Shown one piece after another: positions 1 through 8,646 of a stretch of 64,000 nucleotides of DNA (positions within the stretch are counted from its first letter, which is position 1; the number at the start of each line of letters is the position of its first letter). Both the position numbers and the translations under genes were made by a program. The DNA comes from Vibrio marisflavi CECT 7928 (GTDB lineage: Bacteria; Pseudomonadota; Gammaproteobacteria; Enterobacterales; Vibrionaceae). The stretch lies in NCBI RefSeq assembly GCF_921294215.1, contig NZ_CAKLDM010000002.1, positions 868,001 to 932,000 of the forward strand. Reading direction: 5' to 3'. The notes beneath the pieces were generated by a model. The model had not been told where the DNA came from, did no database searches, and was given only the letters and a program-made list of their open reading frames with translations.

Positions 1-2173
1 ACGAGCCTAATGAAACGTGTTGATATTTTGATAGACGAATATCCCTGTTCGTTTCGCCAGACACGTACATCTTTTCTGATTGCAGGTTTTTAATCGTGAC
101 AGCGGTACTATTGTAAATAACAGGAGTCACAATATCTGGATTGATATTGTCCAAGTAGACCAAATTAGACTTTTCCAGTAAGGGTAGCTTCTCTGGTAAC
201 CAAGCATGGGCTCGAACAGCCATACCCAAAATAGTCGGGTAAGTATTCAAAGCATCTTCAGCACTCTGTGTTAGTGTCCATGACAGCAGGAACCAGTTAT
301 AGTCTTTGCCTTGATATCCGTTAAGTTTATTTTTCTGATCCGAGAACATGTTTTGAAATACGTTTGCGTTTGAGTAATGATCAAAGACTTTCAAAAACGG
401 ATAGCCTTGGCCCGTTTGCCCAGAAGGCACGTCGTTGCTACCAGAATATGAAATGTCATTGTATCCCCACAGCCCAGACGTCGGATTAACGAGACTAGAG
501 AACTTTTGCTCGTCTTCAGTAGTGTCCAAAACAACAATGACTTTTCCGCGTACTTCACCGAAGGTTAGCCCTGAGATATCAGAAGTCCGGTTAGCCATGT
601 ATAAATGTGCTTGGTTTGTACCTGAGAACACACTTCTTACCAGCGAGGCGACTGCTTTTGAAACGGTTTCTTTCGATGCTGCAGCTACGCCACGAACATG
701 GGAAAACTTGAGAATCAGAGTTTCAGTTGGGTGTTCAGAAACAAACTGCAGTGCTTGATTAAGTAAACCCAGTCGATTCTCAGAAGGTATATGTACAATC
801 GGTTGGCCATTGCAGCTCATTTGATTGCCGCCATGGTATGTGAAGTATCCAGCAGCGCCACCAAATACCGAATCGGTATAAGTTGGTCGGATATCAAAGT
901 AACGTGCGCCACTCTCTAATTGACCTAATATATCTTTGGTCTGAGTTTGAGTGACTTGGGGGCTTGCGGTAACGGCGCAATGTGAAATGTTTCCAGTTGA
1001 CATACCAGCATCGTGGCTTGCCGGAAGCATTACGTTTTCTATTTTATCGCTATCAGCGAAATCAGCCATCCAGTCAGCAGTTTTGACAGGTTCCGAAACG
1101 GACTTTTGCTCAATTTTGTATATAGATGTTTGGTTTGCACTGTACGTGGAGACTCGAAGTGCCCCCAAAGCACCAAGTTCAGTCATATAGCGTCGATCGT
1201 TGTAAGAACCGTCGTAATTAGGCTCCGACTTGATGTTAGTGTTGGCAGTCATATGCACGGTGTGCTCTACATCGCCATCATTGGCTAGAGTAAAGGTAAC
1301 GTCTGCACTAATTTCCGTTCTAAAACACTTTGACGCAAAAGGAGAGATTACCTGGTCGATAGCTTCATCTTCTTCTTTAAGCAATCCGTCATGGTATTTC
1401 GTTAAACGCATAACATTCGGGGTGCCGTTGTAGATACACTGAACGGAATTCGGCACTTGATATTCTATTGTACTGACGTCACTAGGGTTTAATATTTGTG
1501 ATAACGGATCCCAAATTTCGCCTCCGCGTCTAAATACGATTGCAGCATTCTCTGAAGATCCTGGATTGTTTGGGTCTAGAGACGTCCTTTTTCCCCAAAC
1601 TTGAATTCGATGATCGCCAATATATCGGCCACGTTGAGCGGCAGCCCACCAGTTATTACTCGTACCAGTGTGTCCTTGAGCAATGACAACGTCTTTCACA
1701 CTATATTTATATTGGCTGAGTCCATGATTGGTATCTCCTTTATTAAAATAAAGAGTTAAGTCTCCTTTGAAAGCAAAATTAAGTTTCTTGGGTAAATCAT
1801 TAAATGTAGTTTTACCTCTATCGTTTCCGAGCTGCTGCTTAAACCAGTTAGCCACATCATCTGTGCCATGCCGGCCTAGTGTAAAGGTAAAGTAGCGACC
1901 ATCTTTATATGCACCACTCATTTTGGTACTACCTACTTTGACTAAATGGCTTGGATCCTGATTGTTGGATACCTTAACACCTGTCAAATAGTAGTAGGCA
2001 TCATTGAGTGGTGATGCTTTTCCTGTCTGTGGGTTACTTGCTACGGTAGGTAAGATATAAGGCGTATTAGGGAGAAATTTTACTTGGTTGTCATGATATT
2101 CAAATGCAAGACTATGCCCACAAACGAAGAGTGAACTTAGAAAAAGTAAAGATCTGTTATTAGATTTTTTCAT
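1..2173 (-). CDS. Secreted PI-PLC X-domain phosphodiesterase-like protein (C-terminus beyond window)
   Basis: About 724 codons are open from an ATG at 2173 to the left edge with no stop, so the C-terminus lies outside the window. The first 24 or so residues form a signal peptide (MKK start, hydrophobic core, cleavage near SLA-FEY), so the protein is exported. Residues about 382-430 carry the hallmarks of the PI-specific phospholipase C X domain: PASHDAGMS with the first catalytic His near 387, then GARYFDIRP about 40 residues later, and a second His region (YFTYHGGNQMSC) further on. Known family members cleave phosphatidylinositol or related phosphodiesters by a two-His mechanism; the substrate here is unknown. 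The roughly 350 residues before the X domain match nothing I recognise, but contain a conserved-looking stretch (VVIAQGHTG, SNNWWAAA). A role as a secreted lipase or toxin-like factor is inference. Confidence 0.8.
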   Translation of the reverse strand, partial: MKKSNNRSLLFLSSLFVCGHSLAFEYHDNQVKFLPNTPYILPTVASNPQTGKASPLNDAYYYLTGVKVSNNQDPSHLVKVGSTKMSGAYKDGRYFTFTLGRHGTDDVANWFKQQLGNDRGKTTFNDLPKKLNFAFKGDLTLYFNKGDTNHGLSQYKYSVKDVVIAQGHTGTSNNWWAAAQRGRYIGDHRIQVWGKRTSLDPNNPGSSENAAIVFRRGGEIWDPLSQILNPSDVSTIEYQVPNSVQCIYNGTPNVMRLTKYHDGLLKEEDEAIDQVISPFASKCFRTEISADVTFTLANDGDVEHTVHMTANTNIKSEPNYDGSYNDRRYMTELGALGALRVSTYSANQTSIYKIEQKSVSEPVKTADWMADFADSDKIENVMLPASHDAGMSTGNISHCAVTASPQVTQTQTKDILGQLESGARYFDIRPTYTDSVFGGAAGYFTYHGGNQMSCNGQPIVHIPSENRLGLLNQALQFVSEHPTETLILKFSHVRGVAAASKETVSKAVASLVRSVFSGTNQAHLYMANRTSDISGLTFGEVRGKVIVVLDTTEDEQKFSSLVNPTSGLWGYNDISYSGSNDVPSGQTGQGYPFLKVFDHYSNANVFQNMFSDQKNKLNGYQGKDYNWFLLSWTLTQSAEDALNTYPTILGMAVRAHAWLPEKLPLLEKSNLVYLDNINPDIVTPVIYNSTAVTIKNLQSEKMYVSGETNRDIRLSKYQHVSLGS

Positions 2174-2265
2174 TTGTAACCATCCTGGTTGATTTAAAAA
2201 TCCTTTGGATTTTAAATTATATTTCTCGGATCTATTTGCTATATAAATATGAACGCACTGGTTTT

Positions 2266-2298
2266 TTCTGATATTTAAGCTTTGTTTAAATATCAGAA
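2266..2298. promoter_or_regulatory. 13-bp inverted repeat upstream of the PLC-like gene
   Basis: TTCTGATATTTAA at 2266-2278 is followed after 7 nt by its exact complement at 2286-2298. No T-run follows it on either strand, so it is not a typical terminator. It lies about 95-125 nt upstream of the PLC-like ATG, between that gene and the divergent PilZ gene, which suits an operator or a 5' UTR hairpin. Confidence 0.45.
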
Positions 2299-2319
2299 AC
2301 CCGGGATGATTATATACGC

Positions 2320-2337
2320 ATTGCACATGTGTGCAAT
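2320..2337. promoter_or_regulatory. Operator-like palindrome ATTGCACA-TG-TGTGCAAT
   Basis: Two perfect 8-bp arms separated by 2 nt lie between the divergent PLC-like (minus) and PilZ (plus) genes. The size and symmetry fit a dimeric helix-turn-helix regulator. I do not recognise the cognate factor. The rest of the 394-bp gap (2174-2567) is AT-rich with no other feature I can support. Confidence 0.4.
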
Positions 2338-2567
2338 TGTTTGTCATACTTGTAATAAAAGTTTAATTATTTTGGTTTTCTTATATATTTATATCGTTAT
2401 AAACACTATTGTATATATAATTATTAGTGGGGTTTCATTATTGCTGATCTAGCACCATGCTCATAGAATTGCAATTTAAAGTGACAAATTCTTACACGAT
2501 CTGCGTGACAGTATCTAAACTTTTAGTAGTTCACCTAATAATTAGTTTAGTTGGTTAGAAGAAATGT

Positions 2568-2918
2568 ATGTCAGATGACTCTATTGAACAAAAACGAAAG
2601 TATTTTCGTTTACGATATCCAAAACGGGCGCAGCCAGTTTTTCGTTTGAAGGATCGTAGATACTCTGTTGCTGAGGTTTCGGAAAAAGGTTTACGAGTTG
2701 TAGTGGAAAACAGCTCAGTTCTCTATCGTGGTATGTCTATGAAAGGTGTGCTTTTGCTGCATGGGGGTAAACTGATCGAGATAGAAGGAGCGATTCTACG
2801 TTTTGATGGTAATGAGGTGATTATCAAGCTGAAACAAGGCCCAAGTTTTAAACATATGTTAGCCGAACAGATGCGCTTGAGGCGTAAATACCCTCTATTG
2901 TTCAACAAAAGGCCTTAG
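2568..2918 (+). CDS. PilZ domain protein (c-di-GMP receptor)
   Basis: A 116-residue single-domain protein. Residues about 10-20 (RKYFRLRYPKR) give the arginine-rich N-terminal PilZ motif, and VAEVSEKGLRV at about 37-47 gives the second c-di-GMP-binding motif. There the usual D/N-x-S-x-x-G appears as E-x-S-x-x-G, so binding is likely but the first position is atypical. Such proteins sense cyclic di-GMP and tune motility, adhesion or exopolysaccharide. The ATG at 2568 follows an AGAAGAA purine tract. The gene is convergent with the LysR gene and the two overlap by 17 bp at their 3' ends. An HD-GYP protein that could degrade the same messenger is encoded near 48 kb. Confidence 0.8.
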   Translation: MSDDSIEQKRKYFRLRYPKRAQPVFRLKDRRYSVAEVSEKGLRVVVENSSVLYRGMSMKGVLLLHGGKLIEIEGAILRFDGNEVIIKLKQGPSFKHMLAEQMRLRRKYPLLFNKRP

Positions 2919-3801
2919 AGAAATATTGTTCCAACCACAGACAGAAACGGACTACATTCCGAGAGTCCTTCTTATAGTGTGGTATGGACATATAGTAACC
3001 ATACTGGCTTTGCAAAGATATTCCTAGGGGGTTCTGAACAACCCCTTGCTCGAGGAAATGTGCAGCCATAAAGTCAGGAATTAATGCCAAACCATAATGA
3101 CTTTGCACTGCAGATAACGACATATAAAAGTGTTCATAGCCAATCGCATGATAGTTCAAATTTGAAGATATATTTTGCTCAGTTTTAAAATGCTGCCATA
3201 GCTCAGGTCTTGTTAGGTGAGGAATGAAAGTATGGGAGGCGAGTTGGCGTTTATTAGTTATGGGCTTCTGTTGTAATAACTCAGAAGAACCTAATAAAAA
3301 TAGCTGTTCTCTACAAATTAGCGTTGCTTGCTCGTAATTTAGAGAAGTAGGTAAGCAACGAATCACTATATCATTGTCACCATCGTCAAATTTATTGGCC
3401 TCATCGCCAGTCCTAATGTTGACGTGTATATTGGGAACGTCAGTGAGGAAACTTTCTAACCGATTAACCAACCATAAGCTGGCAAAAGAGGGTGTTACGC
3501 TTATATTGAGCTGATCTTGAGTTAAGTTTGATTGCAGAAGGTCTGCGCTTGAAGACTCTATAATGTGTAACGCTTCGGTGACTTTAGGCAAAAACCTTTT
3601 GCCTGCTTCTGTCAGCTCTATCCCATTGACACATCGGTCAAATAAGGCCAAACCCAATTGTTTTTCTAGCGCCAATACTTGTTTGCTTACTGCCCCTTGA
3701 GATATCGAGAGCTTTTCTGCCGCTTTTGAGAAATTGAGAGATGACGCGACAGCTAAGAAGGTGCGTAGCGATTTGATTGAAGGTAGTTTACTGAGCTTCA
3801 T
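2902..3801 (-). CDS. LysR-family transcriptional regulator (GcvA-like)
   Basis: 299 residues, the usual LTTR length. The N-terminus (LRTFLAVASSLNFSKAAEKL then SISQGAVSKQVLALE) is a LysR winged helix-turn-helix, followed by a two-lobed effector domain. The C-terminal style (GLALIPDFMAAHFLEQG) resembles the GcvA group of LTTRs that control amino-acid metabolism. It is divergent from the aminotransferase-BKACE operon, 152 bp from the chosen start of the aminotransferase. By the usual LTTR arrangement it probably regulates that operon; the inducer is unknown, plausibly the amino-acid substrate. Its 3' end overlaps the PilZ gene by 17 bp. Confidence 0.85.
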   Translation of the reverse strand: MKLSKLPSIKSLRTFLAVASSLNFSKAAEKLSISQGAVSKQVLALEKQLGLALFDRCVNGIELTEAGKRFLPKVTEALHIIESSSADLLQSNLTQDQLNISVTPSFASLWLVNRLESFLTDVPNIHVNIRTGDEANKFDDGDNDIVIRCLPTSLNYEQATLICREQLFLLGSSELLQQKPITNKRQLASHTFIPHLTRPELWQHFKTEQNISSNLNYHAIGYEHFYMSLSAVQSHYGLALIPDFMAAHFLEQGVVQNPLGISLQSQYGYYMSIPHYKKDSRNVVRFCLWLEQYFSKAFC

Positions 3802-3953
3802 ACTTTAGAACCTAACTGGCGAGTAGATAGTCATGCTATTCCATTTGGGAATTGGGTGGGAGAAAGTTTCGATTATTTCATGGTGGTTTCAATGATATTA
3901 ATAGCCTCAGTCACACAGCTAGTTATCTTAGAAACGTTATCAAGGGTAGAATA

Positions 3954-5288
3954 ATGTCAAATGTTTTTCACCGCCATTGCCACCATAAATATCCAACTAT
4001 ATCTAGAGGTGAGGGTGTTTATTTGATCGACCAAGGCGGTAAAAGGTACTTGGATGCATGTGGTGGGGCTGCAGTCTCAAACCTCGGGCACAATCATTCA
4101 GCCGTGAAGCAAGCAATCTTGGCTCAGGTTGCTGCTATTCCTTTTGCTCATAGTGGTTTCTTTACTTCAGAAAGTAGCGAACAACTTGCTCGGTTATTGT
4201 GCTCTCTCGCACCAGACCCGTTAAACCATGCTTATTTTGTCAGTGGTGGCTCAGAAGCTGTTGAATCTGCGATAAAGATGGCTAGGCAGTATTTTGTTGA
4301 AGTGGGGCAGGAACAAAGGTGCAAGATCATTGCGCGAAGGCAAAGCTACCACGGCAACACTTTGGGTGCCCTAGGGGCTGGTGGAAATTACTGGCGAAGA
4401 AAGCAATTTGAACCGTTACTTTCTGATGTCCACTTTGTCTCACCTTGCTATGCATATAGAGATCAGGGTATTGGAGAAAGTGAACAGGAGTACTCCCAAA
4501 GGCTAGCAAATGAACTGGAGTCAACGATTCTTCAGTTAGGCGAACAAAATGTAATGGCGTTTATTGCTGAGCCGATTGTTGGTGCAACAGCAGGCGCCGT
4601 AACTGCGACAGCAAACTACTTTAAATATGTACGCCAAATTTGCGACAAATACGGTGTGTTATTGATATTGGATGAAGTCATGTGTGGCGTTGGTCGCTCA
4701 GGTGATTTTTTTGCCTTTGAAAAGGAAGGCGTTGTACCTGATATTGTCACATTAGCGAAAGGTCTTGCGGCGGGTTATCAGCCAATAGGAGCAGTGTTGG
4801 CGAGCAGCCATATATACGATGCAATCAGTAGTGGTAGTGGTTTTTTTCAACATGGTCATACGTTTATGGCCCACCCGGTAGCTTGCGCAGCAGCGCTTGC
4901 CACGGTACGTACAATCATAGAGGAAAACTTACTTGAAAATGTGCGCCAGCAAGGTTTAAAACTGAAAACCATGCTAGACAACCACCTTTCGGAAATACCG
5001 TATATTGGAGATATTCGTGGGCGGGGGCTGTTTGTTGGTATCGAACTTGTGTCAGACAAAGTAATGAAACTTCCACTACCACCCGAAGCTCTGGCGCATC
5101 AAGAGATTAAGTCTACGGCAATGTCACAGGGATTGATGTGCTATCCAATGGCCGGAACCATTGACGGAGTATATGGGAACCACATATTGCTCGCTCCTTC
5201 TTTTCTGATAACGGACGATGAATTAAAAGAACTGGTCAAAAAGCTGGTGACTAGTTTAGAAATATCGGCAAAAAGTTGGAGGCTTTAA
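3954..5288 (+). CDS. Class III PLP-dependent aminotransferase
   Basis: 444 residues from the ATG at 3954. The frame is open back to 3852, but the extra 34 residues do not look like family sequence, whereas MSNVFHRHCHHKYP followed by a YLIDQGGKRYLDACGG strand is the normal class III N-terminus. PLP-site features are present: SGGSEAVESAIKMAR at about 97-111, LILDEVMCGVGRSG with the cofactor Asp near 240, and LAKGLAAGYQP with the Schiff-base Lys near 269. The family transfers amino groups from omega-, beta- or alpha-amino donors to pyruvate or 2-oxoglutarate. The BKACE gene begins 4 nt after the stop and its ribosome-binding site lies inside this gene, so the two are co-translated. I infer that this enzyme converts an amino acid into a keto acid for BKACE; donor specificity cannot be read from sequence. 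Confidence 0.88.
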   Translation: MSNVFHRHCHHKYPTISRGEGVYLIDQGGKRYLDACGGAAVSNLGHNHSAVKQAILAQVAAIPFAHSGFFTSESSEQLARLLCSLAPDPLNHAYFVSGGSEAVESAIKMARQYFVEVGQEQRCKIIARRQSYHGNTLGALGAGGNYWRRKQFEPLLSDVHFVSPCYAYRDQGIGESEQEYSQRLANELESTILQLGEQNVMAFIAEPIVGATAGAVTATANYFKYVRQICDKYGVLLILDEVMCGVGRSGDFFAFEKEGVVPDIVTLAKGLAAGYQPIGAVLASSHIYDAISSGSGFFQHGHTFMAHPVACAAALATVRTIIEENLLENVRQQGLKLKTMLDNHLSEIPYIGDIRGRGLFVGIELVSDKVMKLPLPPEALAHQEIKSTAMSQGLMCYPMAGTIDGVYGNHILLAPSFLITDDELKELVKKLVTSLEISAKSWRL

Positions 5289-5292
5289 ATAC

Positions 5293-6129
5293 ATGTCCAA
5301 TAAAGTCGCGATTATAGTTGCTCCAAATGGAGCAAGGAAACAAAAAACTGACCACAAAAGCATACCGATCTCGATACAAGAAATTGTCGATGACGTAAAA
5401 GAATGCCGTAAAGCAGGAGCGATCATGGCGCATGTGCATGCGCGAAATTCTGAAGGGCAACACAGCCTTGAAATTGATGACAACTTGAAATTATTGGAGG
5501 CTTTAGAATCAAAGTTGGGTGATAGTATTATTATCCAGTTAACTACTGAAGCGATTGAGCGCTATACTCCCAGCCAACAAATGCAGCTTATAAGAGAAGT
5601 AAAGCCACCAGCTGCATCGTTTGCACTACGTGAATTATTGCCATCCCCCACCGTATCCTCCCAAACGATAGATTTTTTTCATTGGGTGGCTGAGCAAAAT
5701 ATACTTGCACAATACATTTTGTATAACCAGGAAGATGTAGAGCGTTATTCTAAGTTATGTCGGAGCAATATGTTACCGAAAAAAGGGCGACATGCACTAT
5801 TTGTATTAGGTAGTTATAGAAATAATTCTATCAATTACCCTAAAGATTTACTTCCATTTCTATATGATGAATTTATTACCACGGAGCATTGGGGAGCATG
5901 TGCATTTGGAGAAAATGAATTCAATTGTTTGTCTGCAGTGATGTTGCTAGGGGGAGATATTCGCGTTGGTTTCGAAAATAATCATTGTACGAGTAGCGGA
6001 AACCTAGCTTTAAGCAATGCAACCCAAGTGGAATATATTGTAAAGAGAGCATGTAAATCTGGTGTTTCGCTTTATGGTGCAAATGAATACAAACGTTGTT
6101 TGATGCGAATTGAAGGGGAGAGTTCTTAA
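5293..6129 (+). CDS. Beta-keto acid cleavage enzyme (BKACE / DUF849, Kce-like)
   Basis: 278 residues, normal for the BKACE (3-keto-5-aminohexanoate cleavage, Kce) family. These Zn-dependent enzymes condense a beta-keto acid with acetyl-CoA and release acetoacetate plus a new acyl-CoA. Visible features are an N-terminal IIVAPNGARK strand, the metal-binding H-x-H at His47 and His49 (MAHVHAR), and RVGFEN near Glu228, matching the catalytic Glu of Kce. The usual motif there is closer to VGLEDN, so ENN is a small deviation. Translation starts behind GGAGGC inside the aminotransferase 3' end. Lysine fermentation neighbours (kamA, kdd and so on) are absent, so the substrate is probably another beta-keto acid supplied by the neighbouring aminotransferase. 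Confidence 0.85.
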   Translation: MSNKVAIIVAPNGARKQKTDHKSIPISIQEIVDDVKECRKAGAIMAHVHARNSEGQHSLEIDDNLKLLEALESKLGDSIIIQLTTEAIERYTPSQQMQLIREVKPPAASFALRELLPSPTVSSQTIDFFHWVAEQNILAQYILYNQEDVERYSKLCRSNMLPKKGRHALFVLGSYRNNSINYPKDLLPFLYDEFITTEHWGACAFGENEFNCLSAVMLLGGDIRVGFENNHCTSSGNLALSNATQVEYIVKRACKSGVSLYGANEYKRCLMRIEGESS

Positions 6130-6613
6130 TGAATGTGGTGGTATCTAATTGAATATTAATGATATTATCATATTGACTGTTGATGATAACTGTATGTGTC
6201 GGGTAACTGCAAAATTTATTCCATAAGCTTTTTTACTCTTTAATATTTAATGATGACCTGTAAAATAATTAACCTTTATAAAATTGTGTGAATAAATAAT
6301 GTTATTTTCTATTGTTAACTATAGACTTGTTGAGGAGTAATAACTCTAACTGAGATATTTTATATGGCCAAATTTTTACAATGTCAATTTTTGTAATTTT
6401 TTTATATTCAAATAAATTATCTACTTACGGATAATATTAGAGTTGTGTAAATGTTTTTGTGAAGTTGATCTTTATTCCACGAAACTAACAAAACTCTATT
6501 TTATCAATTTCTATTCTGTTTATTTAATAAAATTAGTATTGAGTGTTATTAACATATTTTTTGTCTTCACTGCTAATCATGTTTAGTAATTCTCTAATAA
6601 ATAGGAAGAAATT
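6130..6613. other. AT-rich non-coding gap
   Basis: 484 bp with no convincing reading frame, strong hairpin or repeat. Very AT-rich, with poly-T and poly-A patches. It presumably carries the promoter of the di-haem peroxidase-like gene, whose ATG at 6614 is preceded by AGGAAGAA. I see nothing else in it. Confidence 0.6.
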
Positions 6614-7861
6614 ATGAAGATTATAAATACGGACATTAATATATGTCAGATGGGCTTAGTGGTTCTTTTAATTGTCCTTTTTCCATTGAATGCTATTGCT
6701 GAAGGTGGAGATAGGGACAATAAAAAGAAAAAGCATAGGCACAAAAATAAAATGCAAGTCGAGCAACCAGTTGATGATGGTGGTGACGATGGGGATCCTG
6801 TTGTAGATGATGGAGGTGATGACCCTGTAGACCCAGTCGATCCTGTGCTCACATTGGCTGAGCTAGGAGAAGCGATTTATAAAGATACAAACCTTTCCAA
6901 CCCTCCGGGGCAATCTTGTGAAAGTTGTCATACCGCGAGTGCTGGGTTTGCCGATCCGGATTCCGATATAGCGACTTCCGAAGGTGCTATTGCTGGTGTA
7001 TTTGGTAGTCGAAATTCGCCAACTGCTTCATATGCGCAGCACATTCCAGCCTTCCGGGCTCGTGTTAATGGTCCAGGTTTTGTTGGTGGTTTATTCTGGG
7101 ATGGTCGAGTGAATACGTTAGAGGAGCAAGCTGCAGGACCTTTCTTAAACCCACTAGAGATGAATAATGCCGATGAACAAGAAGTTGTATTGAAGCTGAG
7201 CCAAGCTGAATATGCTACTTCGTTCGAAGCCATATTTGGGGCTGGTGTGTTTAATGACATCGAGCTTGCTTATCTAAGTATGACTGAAGCTATTGCTGAA
7301 TTTGAGCGAACTGATGAATTCTCTCCATTTAGCTCGAAGTTTGACGCGGTGATAGCAGGTTCAGATACATTTACGGAGCAGGAACAAAATGGATTTAATT
7401 TGTTTGTTGGTGACGGTCAGTGCTCTCGTTGCCATGCAATCAACCAAAATCCAAACCTTTTCACCAACTTTAGGTACTTTAACATCGGGGTTCCAGCTAA
7501 CCCAGATAACCCATTTCTTACTTTAGATTCAACGCTTAACCCTGACGGTGCTGCGTTTGTGGATCTTGGACTGGGCGCAGTACTGAATGATGATGCAGAA
7601 AACGGCAAGTTTAGGGTTCCGACGCTTAGAAACGTTGGATTGACAGCACCTTATATGCACAACGGTGTGTTTGCAACACTGAACGAAGTTGTTGATTTCT
7701 ACAATACCCGAGACGTTAATAATGTAGTTCCTGAGCTCGATGAGAACGTTAACAACGGAGGTAATATAGGTAACTTGGGTCTAAGCGATGATGAAGTGAC
7801 CGATATAGTGGCGTTTTTGCACACTTTATCCGATGACCTTCCAGCTGAAACGGATCAGTAA
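6614..7861 (+). CDS. Secreted di-haem cytochrome c peroxidase / MauG-family protein
   Basis: 415 residues. A signal peptide (hydrophobic about 13-28, cleavage near AIA-EGG) sends it to the periplasm. Residues 30-78 form a low-complexity linker: a Lys/Arg/His block, then Asp/Gly/Pro repeats such as DDGGDDGD and DPVDPVDP. The catalytic part follows, with two haem c sites, CESCH at 102-106 and CSRCH at 270-274, plus GSRNSPTASYA and FWDGR motifs typical of the bacterial CcpA/MauG superfamily, and APYMHNG near the C-terminus. Such proteins reduce peroxide or oxidise a protein or small substrate. The gene stands alone, with no mau or ccp partner nearby. The charged linker is unusual and may tether the enzyme or bind metal; that is inference. 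Confidence 0.85.
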   Translation: MKIINTDINICQMGLVVLLIVLFPLNAIAEGGDRDNKKKKHRHKNKMQVEQPVDDGGDDGDPVVDDGGDDPVDPVDPVLTLAELGEAIYKDTNLSNPPGQSCESCHTASAGFADPDSDIATSEGAIAGVFGSRNSPTASYAQHIPAFRARVNGPGFVGGLFWDGRVNTLEEQAAGPFLNPLEMNNADEQEVVLKLSQAEYATSFEAIFGAGVFNDIELAYLSMTEAIAEFERTDEFSPFSSKFDAVIAGSDTFTEQEQNGFNLFVGDGQCSRCHAINQNPNLFTNFRYFNIGVPANPDNPFLTLDSTLNPDGAAFVDLGLGAVLNDDAENGKFRVPTLRNVGLTAPYMHNGVFATLNEVVDFYNTRDVNNVVPELDENVNNGGNIGNLGLSDDEVTDIVAFLHTLSDDLPAETDQ

Positions 7862-8101
7862 CGGAGTTTTCTCTAGCTTTTTCTCAACTCATATACTCAT
7901 GTTTGAAATACAGTTTCTAATTAGTGAGTTTCAGAGAAGGCTAGAGAGCTCAATAGCTTATATAGCTTATGTTTAAACGAAGACGTTTTGTTATTACGCT
8001 GAGCTTTGATATGAGCTTAATGTGTATGAAACTGGTTTGTTAAGTGCTCAAAGTTATACTAGGTTTATAGGGATAATAAACAAACATCAGTTGGATTCAA
8101 T

Positions 8102-8428
8102 ATGCTTCAAATTAATTATAGAGATATAGACTTACAACAACTATACGCACATATCGGCTGGCTCAAAAATAAAGGAGAGCACTACGTTGCTGAACTTGAA
8201 GTTAAGGGTAAAAAGCTAACCCTCAAAACCATACCTGAACTTGATGAAGGTTACCTTAAAGAAGAACACAGCCAATTTTCACAGACGCTATCGATGAATA
8301 CTTATACTAGCTTTCCAGTCCTATCTACGGCGACTGATTTGCAGAAGAATGTTGAAAGTATTGTTGAGGAGTTGGTCAGCAACCTAAATGATGCGCTGCT
8401 TTCCAAAATGGGGTCTCCAATGTCGTGA
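8102..8428 (+). CDS. Small hypothetical protein
   Basis: 108 residues, soluble and fairly charged, with no signal peptide or membrane segment. I do not recognise the family. It begins MLQINYRDIDLQQLYAHIGW, and its predicted secondary structure alternates short strands and helices. The stop codon lies 20 nt before the ATG of the next small gene, whose ribosome-binding site (AAGGAGG) sits between them, so the two are very likely one transcript. The 240 bp upstream, after the di-haem gene, contain an imperfect inverted repeat (TTCTCTAGC with GCTAGAGAG) that may end the di-haem transcript. Confidence 0.6.
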   Translation: MLQINYRDIDLQQLYAHIGWLKNKGEHYVAELEVKGKKLTLKTIPELDEGYLKEEHSQFSQTLSMNTYTSFPVLSTATDLQKNVESIVEELVSNLNDALLSKMGSPMS

Positions 8429-8448
8429 ATATTGAAGGAGGCATCCTT

Positions 8449-8646
8449 ATGTCTCAAGCTGAATTCGAACAAATGAAAGAAGATTTGGCAAAGTTGGTTG
8501 AAAAGTTTAACCAGCTTTCACCACACCAATGCAATGTTGAAGATGAGATAGAGTTGATCTGCCAAGATATGATGTTTATAGAAGGCAATTTGCGACAATA
8601 TTTTATCAGTCAAACTTGCTTGTCAGCGCGCCGAAAGATCAAATGA
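8449..8646 (+). CDS. Small hypothetical protein, second in a two-gene unit
   Basis: 65 residues from the ATG at 8449, chosen because a perfect AAGGAGG at 8434-8440 stands 8 nt upstream; a GTG at 8425 in the same frame is less likely. The product is acidic and probably helical (AEFEQMKEDLAKLVEKFNQL), possibly a short coiled coil, with two Cys (residues 26 and 57). No family recognised. It follows the 108-residue gene closely and probably shares its transcript. Confidence 0.55.
   Translation: MSQAEFEQMKEDLAKLVEKFNQLSPHQCNVEDEIELICQDMMFIEGNLRQYFISQTCLSARRKIK

Noticed and set aside
435..1433. Several plus-strand frames in the first 1.5 kb
   Set aside because: All lie antisense to the PLC-like gene, which runs open through the left edge and has a signal peptide and catalytic motifs.
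7862..7960. Imperfect inverted repeat after the di-haem gene
   Set aside because: Several mismatches and no T-run; too weak to list as a terminator.
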